Source of the DNA: Lachnoclostridium sp. An76
GTDB taxonomy: Bacteria; Bacillota; Clostridia; Lachnospirales; Lachnospiraceae
Direction: 5' to 3'
DNA length: 64,000 nt
NCBI RefSeq assembly: GCF_002161355.1
Contig: NZ_NFHL01000001.1
Span: forward strand, 806,001 to 870,000
Part shown: piece after piece, positions 38,368-47,000 of the stretch
How positions within the stretch are numbered: the first letter of the stretch is position 1
Layout: every line of letters begins with the position of its first letter
Notes under the pieces: model-generated
What the model was told of the DNA's origin: nothing
The model's database searches: none
The model's input: the letters and a program-made list of their open reading frames with translations, nothing else
Position numbers and translations under genes: made by a program

Positions 38368-39153
38368 TTATTTCAGCAGCATTTCATAAGTAAAGCGCCT
38401 CACTGCCCGCTGGAGCAGCATCCATGCCAGCGCCGCGCACAGCACGCCCAGTCCCAGCAGTATCCACACATTCAGGAGCATTACGCCCGCGAACTGTCCC
38501 ACCACCAGAAGGATCACCGGTATGATGAGGAATACCGCGCTCTGCTGGGATTCTTCCACGCTCTGTGCCTTTGCGGAATTTCTCACGATCAGGGTCACCG
38601 CGATCAGCGAGACTGCCGGAGAGAGCAGGAACAGGACGATCGCCCAGCCCACCCCCGGGATAAGAGGGTGTCCCATCAGGAAGACCGCTTCCAGTTCCAG
38701 GACCGCCAGCATCACCGCGAACGAAACAAGAGACACAAACATGCTCAGCAGAAAGGATGACAGCACCTTTGCCCGGAAGATTTCCTTCACGGACAGCGGG
38801 CAGTACAAAAGCGTCTCCAGCGTGTATTTTTCTTTCTCTCCCACAAATGCACTTGCCGCCATGATCGAAGCTGCCATGATCGGGATCATCAGGAAGAACG
38901 CAGGGAGGATATTGTTAAAGATCATCCCTGCAATGACCAGCTCAACGTTCCCTGTGCGGGCAGACTCCGGCAGAAGTTCCAGAAGGGACATAACGTCCGG
39001 GTCGTCCGTGGCGAAATGCACCGCACAGATAAAAATGGATGGAAGGACCACTGTCATCATCAGGGGAACGATCCAGAGGGGGATAAAAAGTCTCTTGTTC
39101 GACGTAATTCCCCTGATATCTTTTTTGATGATTGCTTTTTCCGCATTTTTCAT
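38368..39153 (-). CDS. ABC-2 type transporter permease (NatB/exporter-like)
   Basis: 261 residues with about six hydrophobic segments. Cytosolic N-terminus KKDIRGITSNKRLFIPLWIVPLMMTVVLP, and the FVGEKEKYTLETLLYCPLSVKEIFRAKVL motif of ABC-2/NatB-type permeases. It overlaps its ATPase gene by 4 bp, so the pair forms one exporter. The substrate (sodium, peptide, drug) cannot be told. Confidence 0.87.
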   Translation of the reverse strand: MKNAEKAIIKKDIRGITSNKRLFIPLWIVPLMMTVVLPSIFICAVHFATDDPDVMSLLELLPESARTGNVELVIAGMIFNNILPAFFLMIPIMAASIMAASAFVGEKEKYTLETLLYCPLSVKEIFRAKVLSSFLLSMFVSLVSFAVMLAVLELEAVFLMGHPLIPGVGWAIVLFLLSPAVSLIAVTLIVRNSAKAQSVEESQQSAVFLIIPVILLVVGQFAGVMLLNVWILLGLGVLCAALAWMLLQRAVRRFTYEMLLK

Positions 39154-40064
39154 TGCAGTCTCTCCCTTCCCGGCGCGGTCAGCGCGAAATAAATTTCTTC
39201 CAGGTCCGGCTGTTTTGCCTCCACCTTATAAATATCCCCTCCGGCTGCCGCGATACGGCGGACGATCTCCGGTATCTCCTCTTCGGAGCGGATCGAAGTC
39301 TCGTATTCCAGAGCGCCGGTCCGGCGGAATCCCATTCCCGGCGGCATGCTGCCCGCGCGGATCTGAAGTGTGATCCTGGAAAATGTCTCCGCGCGCAGTT
39401 CATCCAGCGTCCCTGACGCCAGGAGCTGCCCCTCTTCTATCAGCCCGTAGCGGGTACAGATTTCCTGTGCATACCGAAGCTGATGTGTGCAGAGGAACAC
39501 AGTGATCCCGCTGTTCCTTGCCATCTCCCGGATCATGCGGTTGACATTCTGGGCGCTCTCCGGATCAAGCCCGGAAGTCGGCTCGTCGAGGAACAGGATC
39601 TTCGGGCCGTGGATCAGGGCGCGGGCAAGGGAAAGCCTCTGCCGCATGCCCGTGGACCACGCCGCCAGCTTCCGGTCCTTCGCTTCCTCAAGCTCCATCT
39701 CCCGCAGCAGCGCTTCCGCGCGCCCTGCCGCCTCGTCCGCAGGGAGCCCGAAAAGTTCTGCATAGAAAATAAGGTTCTGCATCCCGGTCAGGTTATCATA
39801 CATCCGGGCATGCTCCGTGACGACTCCTGAGACTGCATGTACCTTTTCCGGCTCCCGCGCCGGGTCCGCGCCCAGCACCCGGCAGGTCCCCTCTGTGGGC
39901 GTGAGCATCCCGTTCAGCAGTTTCACCGTCGTCGTCTTCCCCGCCCCGTTAGGCCCAAGGAATCCGAACACCTCCCCCGGTTCCAAAGACAGGCTGACGT
40001 CCCGGACCGCCTGCTTCCCGCCGGGATAAGTTTTTGATAGATTGTGTAATTCAACAGCGTTCAT
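39150..40064 (-). CDS. ABC exporter ATP-binding protein
   Basis: 304 residues. Walker A GFLGPNGAGKTTTVKLLNGML, signature STGMRQRLSLARALIHGP, Walker B ILFLDEPTSGLDPES, and the H-loop FLCTHQLRYAQEIC. The ~80-residue C-terminal domain (RITLQIRAGS..., VRRIAAAGGDIYKVEAKQPDLEEIYFALT) is typical of the NatA/CcmA-type drug and ion exporters. AAGGAG before the ATG. Confidence 0.92.
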   Translation of the reverse strand: MNAVELHNLSKTYPGGKQAVRDVSLSLEPGEVFGFLGPNGAGKTTTVKLLNGMLTPTEGTCRVLGADPAREPEKVHAVSGVVTEHARMYDNLTGMQNLIFYAELFGLPADEAAGRAEALLREMELEEAKDRKLAAWSTGMRQRLSLARALIHGPKILFLDEPTSGLDPESAQNVNRMIREMARNSGITVFLCTHQLRYAQEICTRYGLIEEGQLLASGTLDELRAETFSRITLQIRAGSMPPGMGFRRTGALEYETSIRSEEEIPEIVRRIAAAGGDIYKVEAKQPDLEEIYFALTAPGRERLQ

Positions 40065-40128
40065 TTCTCTGTACTCCTTTGGATTTCTCTGTCCTTACCT
40101 GTTTTCAATTTCCAACACTGTTCCTGAG

Positions 40129-40145
40129 TACGAGCAGAACTCGTA
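40129..40145. promoter_or_regulatory. 17-bp palindrome upstream of the ABC exporter (operator candidate)
   Basis: TACGAG CAGAA CTCGTA, perfect 6-bp arms, in the divergent region between the ABC exporter and DUF6465 genes. Possible regulator site; the regulator is unknown. Confidence 0.4.
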
Positions 40146-40293
40146 ACCTGTTTTATCGGAAGCATGTACTTTTGATGGTATTGTACGACGGCCGCCTGCG
40201 GATTACAATGGAGCCGCGCTTAATTTTGCCCGGGAAAAATCAACTTTCAGGAAACTTTCTTCCTTTTCGGTCAACACCGATCCGCCGCTTTTT

Positions 40294-40322
40294 TTGACTT
40301 CTCATCCGGCGCAGTATATAAT
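40294..40322 (+). promoter_or_regulatory. Promoter of the DUF6465-uvrA paralogue operon
   Basis: TTGACT (40294-40299), 17 bp, TATAAT (40317-40322), 55 bp before the ATG. Confidence 0.75.
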
Positions 40323-40377
40323 ATGGAAGGGCATCCTGCCCGAAGAATTTAAAATATGAAAAGAAGGGGTATTTCTC

Positions 40378-40626
40378 ATGAAAAAACAAACAGCCAAAAC
40401 AACGCGTAAAACTGCAGGTACAAAAACAAAACGCACCGAACTGAACTGTACGCTGTACCTTCAGTATCAGGACCGCGAATACAGCATGCCAGAGCTGAAG
40501 GAACTGATCCTGGAGAAATGCGAAGCAGAAGAGATGGACCCGAAGGATCTCCGCATCTATGTAAAGCCCGAGGAAAACAAAGCCTACTATACATGCGCCG
40601 GAGGGAGCAATTCCATCGCTCTGTGA
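40378..40626 (+). CDS. DUF6465 family small protein
   Basis: 82 residues. Basic Lys/Thr-rich N-terminus (KKQTAKTTRKTAGTKTKRT), then a compact domain (CTLYLQYQDREYSMPELKELILEKCEAEEMDPKDLRIYVKPEENKAYYTC). It resembles DUF6465 proteins of Lachnospiraceae, whose function is unknown. It is followed after 11 bp by the UvrA-like gene and probably shares its transcript. The charged, Lys-rich start suggests nucleic-acid contact, but this is only inference. Confidence 0.75.
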   Translation: MKKQTAKTTRKTAGTKTKRTELNCTLYLQYQDREYSMPELKELILEKCEAEEMDPKDLRIYVKPEENKAYYTCAGGSNSIAL

Positions 40627-40637
40627 AAGGACCGTAT

Positions 40638-43178
40638 ATGATCGATAAAATGCTGATCCGCGGCGCGCGGGTCCACAATCTGAAAAACATTGACGTGGAC
40701 ATCCCGCTCGGGAAGATCGTCGGCATCGCCGGTGTATCCGGCTCCGGCAAATCTTCCCTCGCCCTGGGTGTCCTCTACGCGGAAGGTTCCCGAAGATATC
40801 TGGACTCCCTCTCCACCTATACAAGGCGGCGCATGACCCAGGCTGCGAAGGCTGACGTGGACGACGTTCTGTATGTCCCCGCTGCCCTTGCCCTCCATCA
40901 GCGCCCGGGAGTCCCCGGCATCCGCAGTACATTCGGCACAGGGACCGAGCTCCTCAACAGTCTCCGCCTCATGTACTCCCGGCTTGCCAGCCACCGGTGC
41001 CCGAATGGGCACTATCACGCGCCCACACTTGCTGTCGCGGCGGGTCAGGAGCTGATCTGCCCGGAATGCGGCGCTCACTTTTATGCTCCGTCCGCAGAAG
41101 AACTCGCCTTCAACAGCCAGGGCGCCTGCCGCACCTGCGACGGCACGGGGACTGTCCGCACAGTAGACCGCTCTACCCTTGTGCCCGACGAGTCGCTCAC
41201 CATCGACGAGGGCGCCGTCGCTCCCTGGAACTCTCTGATGTGGTCCCTGATGACAGATGTCTGCCGGGCGATGGGAGTGCGCACGGATGTGCCCTTCCGC
41301 GAACTGACCGAAGAGGAAAAAGAGATCGTATACAACGGTCCCGCGGAGAAAAAGCATATCTTCTACAAAGCAAAAAAATCCAACCAGGCAGGCGAACTTG
41401 ATTTCACTTATTATAATGCCGTGTACACCGTAGAAAACGCTCTTTCCAAAGTAAAAGACGAAAAGGGCATGAAACGCGTCGAAAAATTTCTGAAAGAAGA
41501 CGTCTGCCCGGACTGCGGCGGCTCCCGCCTGTCCGAGTCGGCGCGTGCGCCGAAGCTGATGGGCATCTCTCTGGATGAAGCATGCCGGATGACGCTCTCT
41601 GACCTGGCGGAATGGGTCCGCGGCGTCCCCGCTTCTCTCCCGGAAGAGATGCGCCCCATGGCGGAAAGCATCTGCGCCTCTTTCCAGACCGCGGCGAAGC
41701 GTCTCCTCGACCTGGGACTGGGCTATCTGACTCTGGACCGGGCATCCTCCACACTCTCCACCGGCGAGAGGCAGAGAATGCAGCTTGCCCGCGCTGTCCG
41801 CAACCGGACGACCGGCGTCCTGTACGTGCTGGATGAGCCGTCCATCGGCCTGCATCCATCGAATATTGCAGGGCTGACCGGCGTCATGCATGATCTGATC
41901 GCGGACGGCAACTCCGTGATCCTTGTGGACCATGACACTCAGATCCTCTCAGAGGCTGACTGGATCATTGAGATGGGCCCTGGAGCCGGCGCTGACGGCG
42001 GACATGTGATCGCGGAGGGCACGGTCGATGAGATCTGCAGGAATAAGGATTCCCGGATCGGCCCGTTTCTCTCCGGCTCTTTCAGGTCTTCCGGGAGTTC
42101 TTCCACGATTTTTCCCGAGATCCGAGGGAGATGTGAGAGGCATCCGGATGTCGCAAAAAGAACATCGGAACAATTATTTTCCGAGGGCCGGATCTGTCTC
42201 TCCACCGGACCGATCCACACTGTGAAGCCATTAGACGCAGAGATCCCCAAGGGGAAGCTGACCGCAGTCACAGGCGTATCCGGCTCCGGCAAGACAACGC
42301 TGATCCTGGAGACCCTGATCCCCGGCCTGCAGGCTCTGATAAACGGGAAGAAGCTGCCGGAGCACGTCCGCTCCATCGAGGCGGAAGGAATCCGTCAGGT
42401 AAAGCTCATCGACGCCACTCCCATCGGCATCAATGTCCGCTCCACTGTCGCCACCTACGCCAATGTGCACGATGAGCTGAGGAAACTCTTTGCCCGGACG
42501 CAGGACGCAAAGGAGCTGGGCTTCAAAGCCGGGGATTTCTCCTACAACACTGGGAAGCTGCGCTGCCCGGTCTGCGACGGCACGGGCGTGATCAGCCTGG
42601 ACGTACAGTTCCTGCCTGATGTAAAGATCACCTGCACCGAATGCCGGGGGTCACGTTACTCCAAAGACGCACAGCGGATCAAGTATGTCGATAAAAAGAA
42701 CAAAGAAGCCTCCTCCTGGTCCCTGCCGGAACTGATGGCAATGGACGTCAGCTCCGCGCTGAAAGCGTGCGGACACCTGAAGACTGTCAGCCAGCGCCTG
42801 CAGGTCCTTCAGGACCTGGGACTGGGATACCTGACGCTCGGGGAAGAGACGCCCAGCCTCTCCGGCGGCGAGGCGCAGCGCCTGAAGCTGGCAAGTGAGA
42901 TGGGGAAGGCACAGTCTGACTCTGTGTTTGTCTTCGACGAGCCCACCATCGGCCTGCACCCGCTGGATGTGCAGACACTCATGAGCGTCTTCCGGACGCT
43001 GATCGGCAGCGGCGCTACAGTGATCGTTATCGAGCACGATCTGGATGTGATACGGGACGCTGACTATGTGATCGACATGGGCCCCGGCGGCGGGGAGGCC
43101 GGCGGAAGGATCATCGCGGCAGGGACGCCGGAAGAAATCCGGGAATCCTCCGCGAGTGTTACTGGAAAGTTTTTATAG
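40638..43178 (+). CDS. UvrA paralogue (excinuclease ABC subunit A-like ATPase)
   Basis: 846 residues, shorter than repair UvrA (~940). Two ABC modules: Walker A GVSGSGKSSLALGVLYAEG and GVSGSGKTTLILETLIPG; signatures LSTGERQRMQLARAV and LSGGEAQRLKLASEMG; zinc-finger cysteines CPECGAHF / CRTCDGTG, CPDCGGSR, CPVCDGTG and CTECRGSR. The UvrB-binding region appears reduced. Such UvrA2-like proteins are linked to DNA-damage or drug tolerance. The start at 40638 has AAAGGA; the open frame to 40518 overlaps the DUF6465 gene. No uvrB or uvrC is adjacent. Confidence 0.9.
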   Translation: MIDKMLIRGARVHNLKNIDVDIPLGKIVGIAGVSGSGKSSLALGVLYAEGSRRYLDSLSTYTRRRMTQAAKADVDDVLYVPAALALHQRPGVPGIRSTFGTGTELLNSLRLMYSRLASHRCPNGHYHAPTLAVAAGQELICPECGAHFYAPSAEELAFNSQGACRTCDGTGTVRTVDRSTLVPDESLTIDEGAVAPWNSLMWSLMTDVCRAMGVRTDVPFRELTEEEKEIVYNGPAEKKHIFYKAKKSNQAGELDFTYYNAVYTVENALSKVKDEKGMKRVEKFLKEDVCPDCGGSRLSESARAPKLMGISLDEACRMTLSDLAEWVRGVPASLPEEMRPMAESICASFQTAAKRLLDLGLGYLTLDRASSTLSTGERQRMQLARAVRNRTTGVLYVLDEPSIGLHPSNIAGLTGVMHDLIADGNSVILVDHDTQILSEADWIIEMGPGAGADGGHVIAEGTVDEICRNKDSRIGPFLSGSFRSSGSSSTIFPEIRGRCERHPDVAKRTSEQLFSEGRICLSTGPIHTVKPLDAEIPKGKLTAVTGVSGSGKTTLILETLIPGLQALINGKKLPEHVRSIEAEGIRQVKLIDATPIGINVRSTVATYANVHDELRKLFARTQDAKELGFKAGDFSYNTGKLRCPVCDGTGVISLDVQFLPDVKITCTECRGSRYSKDAQRIKYVDKKNKEASSWSLPELMAMDVSSALKACGHLKTVSQRLQVLQDLGLGYLTLGEETPSLSGGEAQRLKLASEMGKAQSDSVFVFDEPTIGLHPLDVQTLMSVFRTLIGSGATVIVIEHDLDVIRDADYVIDMGPGGGEAGGRIIAAGTPEEIRESSASVTGKFL

Positions 43179-43375
43179 AAATTTTATTCTTGCTTATCAG
43201 ATTTTAATTACCGCAAAAGCTCCGAAAAAATCTTGAAAAACCGCGTCCGCAACCGCCGGTTGACAAATTTTCAAGCCCGCTTGGTAGCATGCGCCCACTG
43301 GTTCTGTTATGCTGAAATCACTGAAACGTACTGCGCATACGGACAGACCAATTACAAATGCAGGAGGGAAAACAG

Positions 43376-44389
43376 ATGATCTTAGCAGATAAAATAGCAG
43401 AATTAAGAAAAAAGAACGGATGGTCCCAGGAAGAACTTGCCGGACAGCTCGGCGTATCAAGGCAGTCTGTCTCCAAATGGGAGAGCGCATCCTCGATCCC
43501 GGATCTTGATAAGATCCTGAAAATGAGTGAAATTTTCGGCGTCAGCACGGATTATCTCCTTAAGGATTCCGACGGGCCGGACGAAGAAGCCATAACGTAC
43601 GCCGCACCGGACACGATCCCGGATGCGGACAGCAGCGGCGATATAAGGACAGTATCTCTGGAAGAAGCAAATACATTTATGGATATCACACAAGATATGG
43701 CGGCGAAAGTCGCGGCAGGGGTTTCTCTGTGTATCCTTTCACCGATCCTCATGATCCTCCTCGGCGGGCTTTCCGACGAAGAGGGCGGATATATTCTCCC
43801 GGAGGCTCTGGCTGTGGCAGCCGGCTTTACCGTACTCTTGGTAATGGTCGCTGCGGCAGTATCGATTTTCATCTGGTATGCGAGGAAGACGGAGCGTTTT
43901 GAGTATCTGGAAAAAGAACCGATCGAACTCGCCTACGGTGTGACAGGTGTGGTAGAAAAGCGCAAAAAAGGATATGAGCCATCCCACGGCATCTCCCTTG
44001 TCATCGGCGTAGTGCTCTGCATCCTCAGCGCAGTCCCCGTATTTGTGCTGGGCGTCCTGGACGAAGAAGGGATGCTTGCGATCTTCGGGGTCATCTTCTG
44101 TCTGGTCATTGTATCAGCGGGCGCATTTTTTCTGGTCCGCACCTGCGTGATCTTCGGCTCCTTCCAGAAGCTCCTCGAAGAGGGCGATTACAGCCGTGAC
44201 AAGAAATTAGCCGACAAAAGAAACGAAATCATTACCACGGTGTACTGGTGTATCGTCACAGCAGTTTACCTCGGCTGGAGTTTCCACACAATGGAATGGC
44301 ACCGCACATGGATCATCTGGCCCTCCGCGGCAGTGCTGTTCGCCGCGGTGCTCGGCGTCAGCGAAGCGTACCATAAGAAACGTAAATAG
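43376..44389 (+). CDS. XRE-family regulator with membrane domain
   Basis: 337 residues. N-terminal helix-turn-helix ([62 protein letters not shown]), then an acidic linker and about five membrane helices ([87 protein letters not shown], plus a C-terminal pair). This form is common in Clostridia; the signal sensed is unknown. AGGAGG lies 8 nt before the chosen ATG. It is monocistronic. Confidence 0.88.
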   Translation: MILADKIAELRKKNGWSQEELAGQLGVSRQSVSKWESASSIPDLDKILKMSEIFGVSTDYLLKDSDGPDEEAITYAAPDTIPDADSSGDIRTVSLEEANTFMDITQDMAAKVAAGVSLCILSPILMILLGGLSDEEGGYILPEALAVAAGFTVLLVMVAAAVSIFIWYARKTERFEYLEKEPIELAYGVTGVVEKRKKGYEPSHGISLVIGVVLCILSAVPVFVLGVLDEEGMLAIFGVIFCLVIVSAGAFFLVRTCVIFGSFQKLLEEGDYSRDKKLADKRNEIITTVYWCIVTAVYLGWSFHTMEWHRTWIIWPSAAVLFAAVLGVSEAYHKKRK

Positions 44390-44457
44390 CGGCTTATCCT
44401 GTCTGCGCTGCGCCTGCAGGTCCATGCAGCCAGGTAAACATAACATATACCCGCCGG

Positions 44458-44498
44458 GCAAAAAGCGGTAAATCCGTTTTGGACTTACCGCTTTTTGC
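44458..44498. terminator. Bidirectional terminator
   Basis: GCAAAAAGCGGTAA / TTACCGCTTTTTGC, perfect 14-bp arms with A and T tracts, between convergent genes. Its right arm includes the stop codon and last codons of the hydrolase gene. Confidence 0.9.
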
Positions 44499-45267
44499 AT
44501 ATCTTTCGTATTATCTCATAAAACTCTTCTCTGGCATACTTTTCCATGAACGGGCTGTGCCCGCATTGATCTAAAATATAAGCTTCGCATTTAACATGGT
44601 TTTTCTCCAGGGGGCGTATGACTCCGTCTGCCGGATGCGGATCACATGCCCCTTGTATCAGGCAGATCCTGCTCCCTGCATTTCCTGCTTTTTTAAATGA
44701 CTCCGGCAACTTCCCGTCAGCCCGGAGTTTTTCAGCTTCATTCCATACACTGTTATACATTTTTCCGTCTGTTTTTCCCATGCTGTATATGTTTTTCTTA
44801 TCAATGCAGTAGTTATCTGCCTGCTCCAACACTGCCGGAAGTCTCTTCATATCCTCGTCATCCGCTCTGTTATCCAACAGCCTTTGGAATACTTCCCGCG
44901 CCTCTCCCTGCAGGTTCTTAAGTCTGCGGGAGATGATCTCCGGGACATCCTCCTCTTCCAGAGGAGGGCAGCCAACCAGGGTCATGGCTTCCACAACTTC
45001 CGGATACCGCTCAGCCGTCAGCACCGACAGCCACGCACCCCAGGAATGTCCGATCAGGAAAACCCTGTCCGTACAGTTTTCCCTGATCTGACAGTATAAC
45101 TCTTCGATCAGTCCATCGATCGAGTATTTTGACTGGATTGCTTCCACAACGCCTTCCTTAGATGATCTGCTCAATTCTTCCGCAAATCCTCTCAGCGATC
45201 CAACAGCCCCGGGTCCGCCATGGACCAGGACGTATTTGTACGGAGCATTTCCGTGTAAACGCACCAT
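44485..45267 (-). CDS. Alpha/beta hydrolase
   Basis: 260 residues. Oxyanion segment VLVHGGPGAVGSLRGFAEEL, nucleophile elbow FLIGHSWGAWLSVL (Ser), acidic residue in LIQGACDPHPADG and catalytic His in LDQCGHSPFMEKYA. HGGPG is typical of proline-iminopeptidase-like hydrolases, though the cap domain is short. The substrate is unknown. Single gene, with its stop inside a shared terminator. Confidence 0.88.
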   Translation of the reverse strand: MVRLHGNAPYKYVLVHGGPGAVGSLRGFAEELSRSSKEGVVEAIQSKYSIDGLIEELYCQIRENCTDRVFLIGHSWGAWLSVLTAERYPEVVEAMTLVGCPPLEEEDVPEIISRRLKNLQGEAREVFQRLLDNRADDEDMKRLPAVLEQADNYCIDKKNIYSMGKTDGKMYNSVWNEAEKLRADGKLPESFKKAGNAGSRICLIQGACDPHPADGVIRPLEKNHVKCEAYILDQCGHSPFMEKYAREEFYEIIRKICKKR

Positions 45268-45375
45268 GCTTCTTTCTCCTCATTCAATAAAACAGCTGTC
45301 GCTGAACCCTGCAGCGGGTTTATTTCCCAAATTATTATACTGATCTTTCTTTTATTTGCACAGGCATACTCAATA

Positions 45376-46002
45376 TCAGCCGCAATTCTTTTTACAAACA
45401 TCGAAAGATTTCAGACCTATTAATCCTCCCTTTTCTTCATATCCGGTCATCCATAAATCCCTGAGCAATAATGAATGCGACCTGCCATAAGTTGCGACTC
45501 TGATCCACATACCATCCGCTTTCTCTTCATAACCATAACACAGAAACCAGTGCCACACAAAGTCTTTGAAGTATTCATTTTTATGTTTCAGCAAAAGATA
45601 AGGTACGGGATATCCGCTGTTAATATGCTGTCTGATAAATTCTTCCGCTGCCCGCAGGTCTTCTGATCCGGGAAATTCTTCCATAGAGATATGCTGCTCA
45701 CCCACATCAGACAGATAGTTTCCAAGCCCTTCCGTAAACATCCAAAGTTTATTCACCCCATTTACTCTGGGTTTTAGAAAGGGCTTCATTTTCATAGAAA
45801 AATTAATATAATCTTTTTTCGTCAGCTTATGAACATCATATGGGTAAAGCTTCGTCAGTCCCCGGTGCAGTGCCAGATAAATACAACAGTCACATGCTGT
45901 GGCAGCAGCGCATCCCCCAATATACATGACTACATTCCTGAACCATTCCTGGCTGCCTCCTACTGCACCTTCTATTGAAAAGTAATCCAGAACTTTATTC
46001 AT
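45376..46002 (-). CDS. Hypothetical protein, possibly cysteine-peptidase-like
   Basis: 208 residues. No family recognised with confidence. Early GGCAAATACDCCIYLALHRG resembles the Cys-containing first helix of C39/papain-like proteins, and a later KDFVWHWFLCYGYEEKADGMWIRVATYGRSHSLLLRDLW holds a possible catalytic His and a following Asn/Asp-poor strand. The layout (Cys helix, His strand at ~70 and ~160) fits such a fold but the evidence is weak. It lies at the edge of the decayed region left of the CRISPR array, and its neighbours give no clue. Confidence 0.6.
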   Translation of the reverse strand: MNKVLDYFSIEGAVGGSQEWFRNVVMYIGGCAAATACDCCIYLALHRGLTKLYPYDVHKLTKKDYINFSMKMKPFLKPRVNGVNKLWMFTEGLGNYLSDVGEQHISMEEFPGSEDLRAAEEFIRQHINSGYPVPYLLLKHKNEYFKDFVWHWFLCYGYEEKADGMWIRVATYGRSHSLLLRDLWMTGYEEKGGLIGLKSFDVCKKNCG

Positions 46003-46280
46003 TCCCTTCCTCCCCCATGATCGGATTTCTTATAAATAGAATAAAACATAGTCAATAAATTTGTTATTGACATTACCTCTATTAATAATATTCTGAGCTG
46101 ATGTGGCTTCTTCCCGATACATTATATCCTGCTTTCTGCTGAACACGCAACAGGGAGGCTCCTAATCTTTTGGATGGATCAAAGGGCTTCCCCGCTTTCT
46201 TAATTCCTCATGGTGTTTCTCCCGTTCCTTGTTGAGAGAAACACTATCCTCAGATAAGCACGCCCACGGGAAATTCTTCT
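46003..46280. other. Decayed intergenic region left of the CRISPR array
   Basis: No intact gene. On the minus strand a short broken reading frame ends at 46162-46164 with ...LSEDSVSLNKEREKHHEELRKRGSPLIHPKD, with no start or ribosome binding site, and looks like a gene remnant. AT-rich DNA at 46020-46100 may hold the promoter of the hypothetical gene at 45376-46002. Confidence 0.4.
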
Positions 46281-46312
46281 GTTTCAATCCATGCTTTCAT
46301 ACAGAGAACGAC
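46281..46312. CRISPR. Isolated degenerate CRISPR repeat
   Basis: Starts GTTTCAATCCATGC and ends CAGAGAACGAC; it keeps the first 10 bases and most of the last part of the array repeat, with one base deleted and several changes. It lies 688 bp left of the first repeat of the array and is probably the remains of an older, longer array. Confidence 0.6.
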
Positions 46313-46390
46313 AGACCCCAAATCATTTATTCTTATACTTTTCCTAAAAATATGCGTAAAAATGCCACCAGCCATTTCTGATTGGTGGTA

Positions 46391-46624
46391 TCAGTACCAT
46401 ACAATTGTATCTTTTTCCTGGGACTTCCCATTCCTTTGATATTCTTCTATCTGGCGAAGTGCATGTGCTGCCTAAATATTGCCATAACCTGCGAGAGATT
46501 CTTCTAAGATTCTCTACCCTGTATTCCTATTTAGTGCAACAATTCCACTACCATCAGAATTTTCTGGGTAATATTTATACCTTGCTGCCGAATCCGTCAT
46601 CTCCAACTTTTCAATTCTTACCAC
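46391..46624 (-). pseudogene. Remnant of a small gene with two in-frame stops
   Basis: Minus strand from a GTG at 46624 reads VRIEKLEMTDSAARYKYYPEN...GIVALNRNTG, stop (46514-46516), RILEESLAGYGNI, stop (46472-46474), AAHALRQIEEYQRNGKSQEKDTIVWY, stop at 46391. It looks like a coherent ~77-residue protein broken twice. The family resembles a small Clostridial hypothetical protein; function unknown. It lies 15 bp after the pseudogene at 46640-47000, so the two were probably an operon. Confidence 0.55.
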
Positions 46625-46639
46625 ACACTCACTTCCATT

Positions 46640-47000
46640 CTACAATCCATTCTTCTTTTTGAATTTTTCCAGAGCCGTCTTATAATTATACTTACGCTGT
46701 GCCAGCTCATACGCTTCATCATATAGCATGTCTATCTTATTCATCAATCCGTATTTCAGGTGCTCATGCCTTAACAATATAATGGCCTGCTCCTATATCA
46801 GCTTCCCTTTACAAAGCCGGCGGAATGATGATGACATGCCATAATCTGATTCAAAACGCTTCGCCCCTCCATATAATTCTTTTTCATTTATGAACACATT
46901 CCTACACTTTCGATATGTATACCTCTGGAAGTCCACTATTCTTTGAAAAGAATTCACGATAAGGTCTTTTTTGCTATTACGTATCGATTCATAGTATATG
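46640..47000 (-). pseudogene. Truncated gene remnant next to the array end
   Basis: Minus strand frame enters from the first CRISPR repeat and reads ...NSFQRIVDFQRYTYRKCRNVFINEKELYGGAKRFESDYG...FRRLCKGKLI, a TAG stop (46793-46795), then in the same frame EQAIILLRHEHLKYGLMNKIDMLYDEAYELAQRKYNYKTALEKFKKKNGL and a final stop at 46640. It lacks a start and is broken once. Its 5' part was lost where the array now begins. Function not recognised. Confidence 0.55.

Noticed and set aside
38159-38368. 69-residue minus-strand frame after the ABC permease
   Set aside because: No ribosome binding site, and it contains the terminator palindrome; composition not protein-like.
40587-41933. 448-residue open frame antisense to the UvrA paralogue
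   Set aside because: GC-rich antisense shadow frame; composition (His, Arg, Gly rich) and lack of a ribosome binding site; the sense frame has all UvrA motifs.
43200-43375. Possible promoter TTGACA with TAGCAT before the XRE regulator
   Set aside because: The spacer would be 19 bp, so the match is too weak to list as a feature, although a promoter must lie in this gap.
46405-46662. 85-residue plus-strand frame left of the array
   Set aside because: The minus strand reads as a coherent decayed protein here; the plus frame is a shadow.
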